Shown here in pieces: positions 1-8,460 of a stretch of DNA of 64,000 nucleotides. This stretch comes from Pirellulaceae bacterium (GTDB lineage: Bacteria; Planctomycetota; Planctomycetia; Pirellulales; Pirellulaceae): NCBI GenBank assembly GCA_018402565.1, contig JAGYIQ010000003.1:447746-511745 (forward strand), given 5' to 3'. Every line of letters starts with the position of its first letter. The stretch's first letter is position 1. The notes beneath the pieces were generated by a model. The model searched no databases. It saw nothing but the letters and a program-made list of their open reading frames with translations, and was not told the origin of the DNA. A program made the translations under genes and the position numbers.

Positions 1-2
1 TG

Positions 3-74
3 TTGGTCATCGATTCGCCTGAAAATATCGGCCAACACGACTGGATGACCGTGTTGACCGTCGGCCAGGATTAG
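3..74 (+). CDS. C-terminal end of an unknown protein (partial)
   Basis: An open frame enters from the left edge and ends at TAG 72-74. The last 23 residues include DWMTVLTVGQD. There is too little sequence to name a family. The alternative is chance: the frame is short, but its composition looks coding and no other feature explains it. Confidence 0.4.
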   Translation: MVIDSPENIGQHDWMTVLTVGQD

Positions 75-239
75 TCGCTGTCCCAATGGTCGCGGCCTGC
101 TCGTGATCCGTTTTGTTTCAGGCCATCGCCTGGCTGCCTTCCCGCCTGTCCGCCCGGTTTCGCTCGCCTTTTGCCACCCCAAGGGCTATAGTTAGGGGTG
201 ACCAGGGACTTTTCTCCAGCGAAACTGAGGTGGTGATCG

Positions 240-3200
240 ATGCAGGCATCGCGAACGAAACAGCGGATCTTGCGGTTCGTGCCGAAGATGTCATTTTTTC
301 TGCTCTTGCTGGTGGGGGGGCTGGCGCGGGAGGCCGTCACTCCGTCGGTCGCCTGGGGGCAACTCGGCCGCTACCCGGCCCCTGATTATTATTTGCTCCA
401 GAGCGAAAATTCCGTTTTTTTTAATGGAGATTTTCGCGCGGCCGAACGGATTGTGCAAAACCTCTACCGCGGCGGCTACCGCGAGGGCAACCAGCGTTGG
501 ATCGACTCCACCGCCTACCTGTATTTGCTGGGCGAGATCCGTTACCAAGCCGGCGACTACGCCGCCGCCATGCAGGCCTTTGACGAGGCCATCGAGATTT
601 ATTCGGCGTTGATCAATTGGCCTGCCCGTGTGAATTGGGAGAGCCAGCCGATCACGCCGGACCCCAACGCCTTGCGGATCGCTCGGATCACTTGGGGGCA
701 ACCGGTACGCGAGCCCTCGATCGGTCGTTTCCCCAGCAGTTTGCCGACCACCTTCGGACAAGACATTGTCGTGCCGGGCGACCAGGGGAACACCGTGCTG
801 CCGCAGGCCCGAATCGTGCCGGTCGATGCCATCGAGCTGTTGCGAGCGATGGCGCTGATCATTCGGCGGCGGGACCAGATTCTCGGCAGCCTGTCGCAGG
901 TCGATGCGCCGGGGCGGCTGTTTCGTGGCCAGCTGGGCGAAGCGCGAGCCGCCGTGCCGGGGATTTTGCCCACCACGTTCGGCTCCATCCTGTACGGGAT
1001 CTCGATCACCGGCGAGGGCGACTACGAACGCTCCAACGGCGTGTTGCAGCAATGCCTGCGGATCAATGGCTTGGATCATCCGCTCACGCCAGTCGCGCTG
1101 CTGCACATCGGCACCAATCAGTACTTGATGGGCAACTATCGAGCCGCCAAGGCCACATTGCTGGAAGCCAGCTACTCGGCGGGCTTCTTCAATCAAATGG
1201 ATATCGTCCGCGAGGCCTTGGTGATGGCCGGGAAAGCCCACATGGCGGTCAACCGGGATCAGTTGCTGCCGGAACTGGACCTGGCCTTCGAGTGGGCTCG
1301 GCTGCGTGGCATGCGTGTGGCGCAAGCCCAATTTGCCATGGTGGCGGCGGAGAATGCCTTGGAGAATGGGCAGTTGCCTTTGGCCAAAGAGCAGTTGACC
1401 ACAGCGGTCGGTCTGCTGCGGACGGCCGAGATGCGGCGGAGTGAACTGGCGCTGCGACTCAACGTCCTGCAACAAACGGTGCGGGCGATCGAAACCGCCG
1501 ATCTGCAGACCTTGCGGGCGGCCCTGATCGCTTATCGCGGCGCGACGCCCTGGGCCTTCCAGATCGAAATGCTGGTCAATCCGGCTCGTCGCCGCAATCT
1601 GACCACCACGGTGATGTCCAACCTGATCGAACGCGTCCTCCGCGATCCGACGCAGCAGGATTGGGACCGCGACCCTTTCGAGTGCTTGGCTTATCTGACC
1701 GGCGATCGCAGCCAGTTCCTCGCGGACGCTTTGACCTTGCAGTTAAACAAACGCGACTACACGAATGCCTTGGTGGCTGCCGAGAATTTGCGCCGTGTTC
1801 AGTTTTTATCCAACTTGCCGTTGGGCGGTCGCTTGCTGTCGTTCCGCGAACTGCTGGCGCGGACCGCCGCGGAGCTGACTCCAGAAATGCGGCGCCGCCA
1901 AGCGGAGTTGCTCAGTCGCTTCACGCCGCTCAAGCTCAGCTTGGAGCAGGCCCAAGCAGTGCTGACTCGATTGCAAACCCAGCCGCTGGCTCCGCCCGAT
2001 GCGGGGCTCAAGACCTGGGAGAGCGACGTGGAGACCCTGGCGCGATTGAGCAACGTGGTCGAGGGCCAGCTGATCCATGCGGCCGTGAGACGCGAGGCCT
2101 TGCCACTCTTGTTCCCACCACCGGTGGACTTGGAGCGAATTCAAACACAGATCCCCGACAAAACCCTGTGTCTGGTGATCGTGCTTCAGAACAATGTCTA
2201 TCACGGGTTGTTGGTGACAAAAGATCAAGTCGTGCATCAGTCGGCTCTCGGTCAAGTCGCCGTCGCCAAAGCCGTGCGAGCCTTGGGCAAGAGTTGGGGA
2301 CACACCAGTACCTCGGCCGTTTTGCAGCCCCAAGTCTTGATGGACAACGCTTGGAAGAAGACCTCACACGAACTGTTTCAAGCCTTGATCCCCAACGGCA
2401 CGCCCGAGTTCTGGGATTCGTTTGAAGAGTTAGTGGTAGTGCCGGCCGGTTGGCTGTGGTACCTGCCGTTTGAGACCTGTGCGCTGGCCGGGGAGCCGGA
2501 CAGTCCCTTGTTGATTGACAAAGTGGCGGTCCGCTACGCGCCCTCGCTGAATTTGGCGTTCAGTCCACAGCGAGCCAAGCGTTGGCAGCGCGGGGTGCTT
2601 TATCCCGGCAAGATCGACATGCGTGACGAGGATGCCTGGGCCACAGCAGGTCACCAAGCCCTGCAGGATGCCTGGCCCCAGCTGACGACGATCCAATCGA
2701 GTCGTGTGCCCAGTCAGTGGACCGGGCCGTTGGTGCAAGTCATGATCTATCAGAATGAGATCCGCCAAGCGATTTGGCCGGCCCCCTGGACCGCCGATCA
2801 ACGCCGCGATCCCCATTTGCAACTGGACGTGGATCGCTGGGTGGGCTTCCCCAACGTCGGCCCCGAGGTCTTGATTGTCGCCGGCGGCAGCTCGATCTTT
2901 GCCGATGGCATGAAGGGCAGCCCGACGGGCGCGGAGCTGGAGTTCTACAGCACCCTGCTGATGGCGGCCGGCTGCCAGAGCATGGTCCTGCCGCGTTGGC
3001 GGAGCGGGGGACACGTGCCCTACGACCTCACCGTGGCGCTGACCAAGCGACTGCAGGAGCACATGCCCTCGGTGGCTCTCCGCGAGGCCATTCAAGAGAT
3101 TCGCCAAGCACCACTGGATCTCGAGCGGCAAACCCGTGTCCGCACAGGACGAGGCGAAGCGCCGCCGACCGCCGACCACCCGTTTTTCTGGGCCGGACAG

Positions 3201-3536
3201 ATCCTGATCGATCGCGGTTCGTGGTACCGGGAGCCCGAAGAAGAAGGGGCGGCGGCGGTCGATCCCGCGGCCGGCCTACTGCAAATGGACGCCGCTCCCC
3301 CGCGGACGGCCAAGCCCCGCCGGCTGCGGACGGCCAAGCCGCCCCACCCGCGGACGGCCAAGTCCCGCCCGCTGGCCAGGATCCGCCGGCTGGCCAAGTT
3401 CCACCCGCTGGCCAAGTTCCGCCCGCCGGTCAGGAGCCGCCGGCTGGCCAAGTTCCACCCGCTGGTCAAGTTCCACCCGCCAGCCAAGGAGCCGGTTGAT
3501 TTTTCCGTAGCGGAATGCGTCAAGCGTTTCGATTGA
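240..3536 (+). CDS. Exported TPR-CHAT domain protein with an out-of-frame GQxPPA repeat tail
   Basis: A hydrophobic segment near residues 17-38 suggests a signal peptide or N-terminal anchor. Residues about 45-450 are helical with TPR-like repeats. Residues about 640-1010 look like a CHAT (caspase-HetF-associated-with-TPR) domain, with the strand VPAGWLWYLPFET and the core VAGGSSIFADGMKGSPTGAELEF. I do not see a clear His/Cys dyad, so protease activity is doubtful. TPR-CHAT proteins are common in planctomycetes, and their substrates are mostly unknown. The continuous frame runs to 3536, but after the CCCCC run at 3297-3301 a -1 shift would instead give a proline-rich tail of GQVPPA hexapeptides ending at 3499, which looks like the original frame. 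ATG 240 fits the signal peptide. Confidence 0.8.
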   Translation: MQASRTKQRILRFVPKMSFFLLLLVGGLAREAVTPSVAWGQLGRYPAPDYYLLQSENSVFFNGDFRAAERIVQNLYRGGYREGNQRWIDSTAYLYLLGEIRYQAGDYAAAMQAFDEAIEIYSALINWPARVNWESQPITPDPNALRIARITWGQPVREPSIGRFPSSLPTTFGQDIVVPGDQGNTVLPQARIVPVDAIELLRAMALIIRRRDQILGSLSQVDAPGRLFRGQLGEARAAVPGILPTTFGSILYGISITGEGDYERSNGVLQQCLRINGLDHPLTPVALLHIGTNQYLMGNYRAAKATLLEASYSAGFFNQMDIVREALVMAGKAHMAVNRDQLLPELDLAFEWARLRGMRVAQAQFAMVAAENALENGQLPLAKEQLTTAVGLLRTAEMRRSELALRLNVLQQTVRAIETADLQTLRAALIAYRGATPWAFQIEMLVNPARRRNLTTTVMSNLIERVLRDPTQQDWDRDPFECLAYLTGDRSQFLADALTLQLNKRDYTNALVAAENLRRVQFLSNLPLGGRLLSFRELLARTAAELTPEMRRRQAELLSRFTPLKLSLEQAQAVLTRLQTQPLAPPDAGLKTWESDVETLARLSNVVEGQLIHAAVRREALPLLFPPPVDLERIQTQIPDKTLCLVIVLQNNVYHGLLVTKDQVVHQSALGQVAVAKAVRALGKSWGHTSTSAVLQPQVLMDNAWKKTSHELFQALIPNGTPEFWDSFEELVVVPAGWLWYLPFETCALAGEPDSPLLIDKVAVRYAPSLNLAFSPQRAKRWQRGVLYPGKIDMRDEDAWATAGHQALQDAWPQLTTIQSSRVPSQWTGPLVQVMIYQNEIRQAIWPAPWTADQRRDPHLQLDVDRWVGFPNVGPEVLIVAGGSSIFADGMKGSPTGAELEFYSTLLMAAGCQSMVLPRWRSGGHVPYDLTVALTKRLQEHMPSVALREAIQEIRQAPLDLERQTRVRTGRGEAPPTADHPFFWAGQILIDRGSWYREPEEEGAAAVDPAAGLLQMDAAPPRTAKPRRLRTAKPPHPRTAKSRPLARIRRLAKFHPLAKFRPPVRSRRLAKFHPLVKFHPPAKEPVDFSVAECVKRFD
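3356..3481 (+). repeat. Seven 18-bp tandem repeats encoding GQxPPA in the -1 frame
   Basis: Units such as GGCCAAGTTCCACCCGCT repeat every 18 bp. Most base changes between units fall at third codon positions of the frame reading Gly-Gln-Val-Pro-Pro-Ala, not of the frame continuous with the CHAT domain. This suggests the repeat evolved as protein in the other frame. Confidence 0.8.
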
Positions 3537-3721
3537 CAGGAAAACGCCGTGTTTTCGCTCGATTTCTTTGGGTCGGGCAGCAGTTCCGTGAGCGAGTCTG
3601 GAAAAATCAATAAGCCCCAAAATCCGCCGGATGGAGGTGCTCCACCTGTGGCCCCCGAGGGTCTGCCCAAGGCTGCGGATCGGGTGCCATGCCGGATTGA
3701 CTGGCGGCAAGTGGGCCAGAA

Positions 3722-5101
3722 TCAACGTCCGACGTTGGCGAGCGCGAAGCCGATGAATGCACCGAGAAAGAGGCTGACGGTGATAGCAATCGGCAGCACG
3801 GTCCAGAATACCAGCGGCGAGATCCCCACCGGACGCTGCATCTCTCGCGGTGACAAACCGGTAGGTGGTGGCGGCGGGGACTCGGTTTGTGTGTCGTCAC
3901 GGCCCCAACCGGTGAACGTGTTGTCGCCGTTGGGGGTCCCGAAGCTGGATTCGCCCATGGCGTCGGACGCTTCGCTCCGTTCCAGATGACTGGTGTGGTC
4001 GTGGTCTTCGTCGCTCTCGTCGGCCGGCGGTGGTTCCGGCATCCAGCGCGACCGAGTCATTTGTTCATGCCCCAGCGGACTGTTTTCGCTGGCCCAGGGC
4101 GCCAACCGCGCCGCCACTTCGGCCGCGGTCTGAATCCGGTTGGCCGGATCCTTCTCCATCATGTCGCCGATCAAGTCGACGAACTCATCACTCACGTCCG
4201 GATTGAAACGCCGCGGATGCCACGGCGTCTCGCTCAAGTGCCGTCGAGCTTTGCTCTTGGCATTCCCGCCTGGAAAGGGAACTTTGCCAGAAATGGCGTA
4301 ATAAAGGGTACAACCGAGCGAATAAATGTCCGTCAACTGCGTGACTTCGGTCGGCGTTTGGATCTGCTCCGGGGACAGATAATCGGCCGTGCCCACGATC
4401 TTGCCCGCCCGCGGGTCGGTGGAATCATTGAGGAAAGCCGCCAAGCCGAGGTCCGAGAGTTTGGCGACGCCATCGGGAGTCACCAGGATATTGCCCGGTT
4501 TGACGTCGCGATGGATCAGGCCCCGCTCGTGAGCATGAGCCAGCCCCAAGGCGGCCTGCATCACAATGTTGGCAGCTCGCTGCACACTCAACAACCGCTC
4601 GGCGCGGACCAACCGCCGCAGATCAGTGCCCGGCACAAACTCGACCACCATGTAGTGGACGTTGCCATCCAAACCAGCGTCATAAGCGCGGACCAGGTTG
4701 GGATGGTCCAACTTGGCCTGGGTGCGGATCTCTCGACGGAAGCTCTCAATGGCCTCGGGAGTGCTCTTGGAGAGCGGCAACACCTTGACCGCCCGCTCCT
4801 GGCCCAACATCTCGTGGACCGCCTTGAAGACTTGCCCCATCCCGCCCTGGCCAATCCAGTCGCTGATGATGTACTGCCCGAGCGACAATTTCGTGCGACC
4901 AGCCAGCAGTTGGTCCGCCTGGTAGGCCGTCAGTGCCTTGGCCCGCACCAATTCGGCCGCAATCAAGCGGCCGTCCGGGTCCCGCAGTTTCTGGCCCGGC
5001 TGAGCCGCTCGCAACCGTGAAATCGCCCCGCGCAGTTGGGTCTCATTGACCAACCGGCTCTTGAGGGCGGCTTCTAAGAAAGGTTGTATCTGCTGCGGCA
5101 C
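3722..5101 (-). CDS. Serine/threonine protein kinase, membrane-anchored
   Basis: This is a Hanks-type kinase of 459 residues. Visible motifs are the glycine loop GQGGMGQVF (84-92), ATP-binding Lys in AVKVL (about 106), catalytic loop HRDVKPGN (197-204) and the DLGLA magnesium loop (from about 217). A single membrane helix lies near the C-terminus (about 430-455), so the kinase should face the cytoplasm. The N-terminal 75 residues form the helical leader typical of planctomycete kinases. The substrate cannot be read from the sequence. It lies 139 bp downstream of the pseudouridine synthase gene on the same strand. Confidence 0.93.
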   Translation of the reverse strand: MPQQIQPFLEAALKSRLVNETQLRGAISRLRAAQPGQKLRDPDGRLIAAELVRAKALTAYQADQLLAGRTKLSLGQYIISDWIGQGGMGQVFKAVHEMLGQERAVKVLPLSKSTPEAIESFRREIRTQAKLDHPNLVRAYDAGLDGNVHYMVVEFVPGTDLRRLVRAERLLSVQRAANIVMQAALGLAHAHERGLIHRDVKPGNILVTPDGVAKLSDLGLAAFLNDSTDPRAGKIVGTADYLSPEQIQTPTEVTQLTDIYSLGCTLYYAISGKVPFPGGNAKSKARRHLSETPWHPRRFNPDVSDEFVDLIGDMMEKDPANRIQTAAEVAARLAPWASENSPLGHEQMTRSRWMPEPPPADESDEDHDHTSHLERSEASDAMGESSFGTPNGDNTFTGWGRDDTQTESPPPPPTGLSPREMQRPVGISPLVFWTVLPIAITVSLFLGAFIGFALANVGR

Positions 5102-5240
5102 AAAATTCTACCGATTGGATAATGCCTGTTACACTTCGAAGCAAACGTAGCTCCGGCGCCCAAGCCTACGGCGGCTCGCTCTCCATTATTCCACACCCGT
5201 AGGGTTTGACCAGCGTTGTTCACAAAATTAAATGAAACAC

Positions 5241-6323
5241 TTACTCCTCGGCCCCGGAATCTGCCTCCATCAGCCATCTTACCAATTCTGCCGGATTTGA
5301 CGCCAAAGCCAGGCCCGCCGAGGACCCGTCGGCAGCGGGGACCGAATCAACGCCCGCCACCCGCCCGCGGGACCGGACCCGATTCACGCCCCCTTTCGAG
5401 CCGAAACGACCATCGAGACCAGCCAAATTGAGACCCGCCAAAAGGTCGGCGACCGGTTGGCATTCGGGCAACGACCGCCAAGTCGGCGGCGGACTTTGGA
5501 CGAACGACAACGGCTGCTGCGTCACCGGGTGCGTGAACGCCAAGCGCCAGGAATGCAGGGCAATGCCCGCGGGAAAAGGCGCCGGACTGCCGTACTTGCG
5601 ATCCCCCAGAATCGGCAGACCCCGCGCCGCAAACTGCACGCGGATCTGGTGCTTGCGGCCCGTCAACAACCGCACCGCCACCAAGTCGTAGTCGGGGCCA
5701 CGACCCAAAAATCGCCAGTCCAAGCCGGCCGCAACCCGGCCGGCCGGCCCAACCTCCCCCGGCCCCTCGCCGCCCGCGAGCGATCGGTCCGACTCGGCTG
5801 CCCCCACTTCACACCGCATCCGATGGGCTTGGTCGTCTTTCCACAGCCGATCCAGCCAGCGGCCATCGAGCCGCTGCGAGACCTGCCACCACAACGAATC
5901 CACACGCCCCTCCCCCTGCATGCCACCCGCATCGCGCCCGACCGGCATACCACTGGCGGGAGCTGCCGCCGCTGGCATTGAGAGGTGGGCGGGGGAATTC
6001 GTCCAGCGTGACGGGACACTTGGGATGGCCGCCAGGTACCACTTGTCCACCTGTCGCTGCTGAAACTGGGTGGTCAGGCGCCCCGCGGCTTTGGAGGTCT
6101 TGGCGAAGACGATCAAGCCCGAGGTCACCGTATCCAGGCGGCTGACAATGCCCAGATAGACGTTGCCGGGCTTCTGGTACTTGCGTTTGAGCTCCGCCTG
6201 CAGTTCCCGCGCCAGGCTCCGTTCACCGGCCGCCGTGCCCATGGTGGCCAACAAGACCGGCTTGTCGACCACCAAGACGTGGTTGTCTTCGTAGACGATC
6301 ACGGGCGACTTGTTGGCTCCCAT
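5241..6323 (-). CDS. RluA-family pseudouridine synthase
   Basis: The protein converts uridine to pseudouridine in rRNA or tRNA. The family motif appears as SRLDTVTSG with catalytic Asp near residue 64, and the C-terminal core LTGRKHQIRVQFAARGLPILGD is conserved. No N-terminal S4 domain is seen. A long low-complexity insertion (about residues 95-215) makes it longer than typical RluA/RluC proteins. Its start lies 6 bp after the stop of the TlpA-like gene, so the two are probably co-transcribed. The target nucleotide cannot be assigned. Confidence 0.9.
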   Translation of the reverse strand: MGANKSPVIVYEDNHVLVVDKPVLLATMGTAAGERSLARELQAELKRKYQKPGNVYLGIVSRLDTVTSGLIVFAKTSKAAGRLTTQFQQRQVDKWYLAAIPSVPSRWTNSPAHLSMPAAAAPASGMPVGRDAGGMQGEGRVDSLWWQVSQRLDGRWLDRLWKDDQAHRMRCEVGAAESDRSLAGGEGPGEVGPAGRVAAGLDWRFLGRGPDYDLVAVRLLTGRKHQIRVQFAARGLPILGDRKYGSPAPFPAGIALHSWRLAFTHPVTQQPLSFVQSPPPTWRSLPECQPVADLLAGLNLAGLDGRFGSKGGVNRVRSRGRVAGVDSVPAADGSSAGLALASNPAELVRWLMEADSGAEE

Positions 6324-6329
6324 TCCCGC

Positions 6330-7017
6330 TCAGTGCTCCGCCTCGGCATCGTGCTGGAGTTCGACTTCATGACCCATCTCGGCCAATAGGGCGGTCACCG
6401 CTTCGTCCATGGCGGGTCCGCGGGCGTTTTTGTATCGAATCACGCCGTGTTGGTCCAAGATGTAGATCGTGGGCCAGCCTCTCACGCCCCACTGAGCCGA
6501 GATCGGGCCGCCGGTGCCCTGGGGGCCGTTCCAAAAGCTCCGCCAGTTGAGATTCTTCTCACGTACTGTTTCCCGAATCTGCTCCAAGTCCCCATCGCTG
6601 TTGACGCCGATCAGGGCGAATGGCTTGTCCGAAAGTTGCTTGACGAGCGACCGCTCGTGCGGGTACATGGCCCGACAAGGCGGTCACCAGTCCCCCCAGA
6701 AGTCCAGCACCACGATTTTGCCGCGGTAGTCGCTCAGTTTGAAAGCGACGCCGTCCAGATCCGCCCCCCTCGATATCTGGAGCGACACTACCAATCTCCA
6801 ACATGGCGGCGGGGTGAGCCGCCACGGCGGGCCCGACGGGCGCCACCGGGGCGGTCGGTCGCGGCCGATTCATTGGACTCAAGTCGGCCGTGGGATCACC
6901 GGTCGACGGATTTTCAGTGAACTTCGGTTCGGCCGCGGGGTCCCCGCAACCGGCCAACCAGCAGGTTCCCGCCATCACACTGGCCACCAGTGCGAGGCGC
7001 GTCAACAAAACACGCAT
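6330..7017 (-). CDS. TlpA/thioredoxin-like lipoprotein with in-frame TGA at the first redox cysteine (candidate selenoprotein) and a frameshift
   Basis: ATG at 7017 follows an AGGAG ribosome site and opens a lipoprotein signal ending in the lipobox LAGC, followed by a Pro-rich linker and the redoxin start SVAPDIEG. A G6 run (C6 at 6764-6769 on the plus strand) then breaks the frame by one base. Past it the frame reads DLDGVAFKLSDYRGK, then VVLDFWGDW-TGA-PPCRAMYPHER and a full thioredoxin fold to 6330. TGA 6684-6686 replaces the first Cys of the CxxC motif, and a strong hairpin follows directly. Two readings are possible: a selenoprotein (UxxC) whose homopolymer is mis-sequenced, or a pseudogene with two lesions. 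Intact family features on both sides favour the first. Confidence 0.7.
6650..6684 (-). promoter_or_regulatory. SECIS-like hairpin immediately after the TGA codon
   Basis: Starting at the A of the TGA, 13 base pairs (one G-T wobble, two single-base bulges) close a 7-nt loop CCATGTA containing GU. Bacterial SECIS elements sit directly downstream of UGA inside the coding region. This position and shape fit, although the sequence differs from the E. coli fdhF element. Confidence 0.5.
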
Positions 7018-7305
7018 GAGCGTTGTCTCCTGTGTTAAAACGACGGACCCACAGCGTCCAGACGAGTCGGCGGTCCACCGCGGCCCCGCACGGATACCGG
7101 AAAATCGCCAGCCGCTCGCCAGGCACTCGGGCGGAACATTCCTCGCCCACGCCGAGCGACCAGGGCGCCGCGAGCCGAGCCTAGGTCGCTCGAGCCTAGT
7201 CTTTGGTGGGCCGCCGGTCAATAACGAGCCGCGGGGGATCCTGCAAATCACCCGAATGAAGTAAAATCCCGCTCCCAGGGGCGAACTTAGCAGACAGGAC
7301 TGGCG

Positions 7306-8460
7306 TTGATCTTTCATCTTCAAAGCTCCAAAGGTGCAACCGAGCCCAAGCGGCAACGGTTCTTATCGGGACGCGTGCAAGTCATCTCTCGCTCGGGCCT
7401 GCACCCCAGCGAAGGGGTGTTACTGGAGCTATTGCCCTCGCTCTTGCCACTGGCGTCGCCCGACCCCCGCGTGTTGACCGTCGGCAACCGCACGGGAGTG
7501 GTGGGGCAAGTTGCCTGCGATGTATTCGGAGCCGAGACAACGGCCCAGACATTCGATATCCATCACTTTCGTGGCATGGATCCGCATATTTTGGCCGGTT
7601 TCCGCAAACGGTTCCATCCAAGCTGTGCAGCCGATTTGCCGGCCGATGCCACCTTTGACCTGGCCCTGTTCCAATTGAATCGCGGCAACCTGTCGACGGA
7701 GTTGATCCACGACATGATCCAGCAAACCGTCCAGCGTTTGCGACCCGGCGGCCGCGTGGCCTGTGTGATCCAAGGCACCTCGCTGTGGCTGATGCGGCGA
7801 CTGCAAGCCTCGTTCCGCAACGTGCAGACGTCGTCTTGCGGGTCGGACTTGACCCTGTTGGTGGCCACCGACCTGAAGGGCCCCGGCAAGTCCAAGTCGT
7901 TCCAATGCCAGCTCCAAGTCACGCTGCCCCATGGCATCGCCTTCCCCTTAGTGACCTACCCCGGCGTCTTCGCCCATCGCAAGATCGACGCCGGCGGACT
8001 GGCCTTGGCCGAGTCGCTGGATGTGGTGGCCGGCGACCAAGTGCTGGACATGGGCTGCGGCAGCGGCCTGATCGGGATCGCCGCCGCCAAGCTGGCGCCA
8101 CTGCAACAGTTGGTCCTGGTCGACTCCCACGCCCGCGCCATCCAAGCCGCCACCGAAAACGTTCAGACAAATCAGCTGAGCGAGATCGCCACCGTCGTGC
8201 AAAGTGATGGCCGAGCCGAGGACTTTGCCCAGTACGCCGATCGCTTCAGTCTTTTTGTCGGAAATCCGCCTTATTATTCACAGAACCAAGTCACCAGCCG
8301 CTTTGTGGAGCTATCGTTTCAGGTCCTGCGACGCGGTGGCCGCGCCTGGTTTGTCACCAAGAACCCCGAATGGCTGGGGCAAGAAATCGAGCAGCTGTTC
8401 GGCGAAGTCCAGTATTTTTCCCGCCGCCAATACACGCTGCTGCGAGCGGTCAAGCCGTGA
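7306..8460 (+). CDS. Class I SAM-dependent methyltransferase, RsmC/RlmG-like
   Basis: The C-terminal half carries the SAM-binding motif VLDMGCGSGLIGIA (about residues 245-258) and the NPPYYS catalytic motif (about 318), which in this family marks N2-guanine methylation of rRNA. The N-terminal half is a degenerate methyltransferase-like domain, as in RsmC and RlmG. Length (384) matches. The start is TTG 7306; a downstream GTG is possible. The stop overlaps the mutY start by GTGA, which suggests translational coupling. It is divergent from the TlpA-like gene across 288 bp. Confidence 0.8.
   Translation: MIFHLQSSKGATEPKRQRFLSGRVQVISRSGLHPSEGVLLELLPSLLPLASPDPRVLTVGNRTGVVGQVACDVFGAETTAQTFDIHHFRGMDPHILAGFRKRFHPSCAADLPADATFDLALFQLNRGNLSTELIHDMIQQTVQRLRPGGRVACVIQGTSLWLMRRLQASFRNVQTSSCGSDLTLLVATDLKGPGKSKSFQCQLQVTLPHGIAFPLVTYPGVFAHRKIDAGGLALAESLDVVAGDQVLDMGCGSGLIGIAAAKLAPLQQLVLVDSHARAIQAATENVQTNQLSEIATVVQSDGRAEDFAQYADRFSLFVGNPPYYSQNQVTSRFVELSFQVLRRGGRAWFVTKNPEWLGQEIEQLFGEVQYFSRRQYTLLRAVKP

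Noticed and set aside
3887..5020. A 377-residue plus-strand frame
   Set aside because: Antisense to the Ser/Thr kinase, whose catalytic motifs are all present.
7306..7380. A later start for the RsmC-like gene
   Set aside because: An in-frame GTG exists, but the TTG start gives the expected N-terminal domain; left open.
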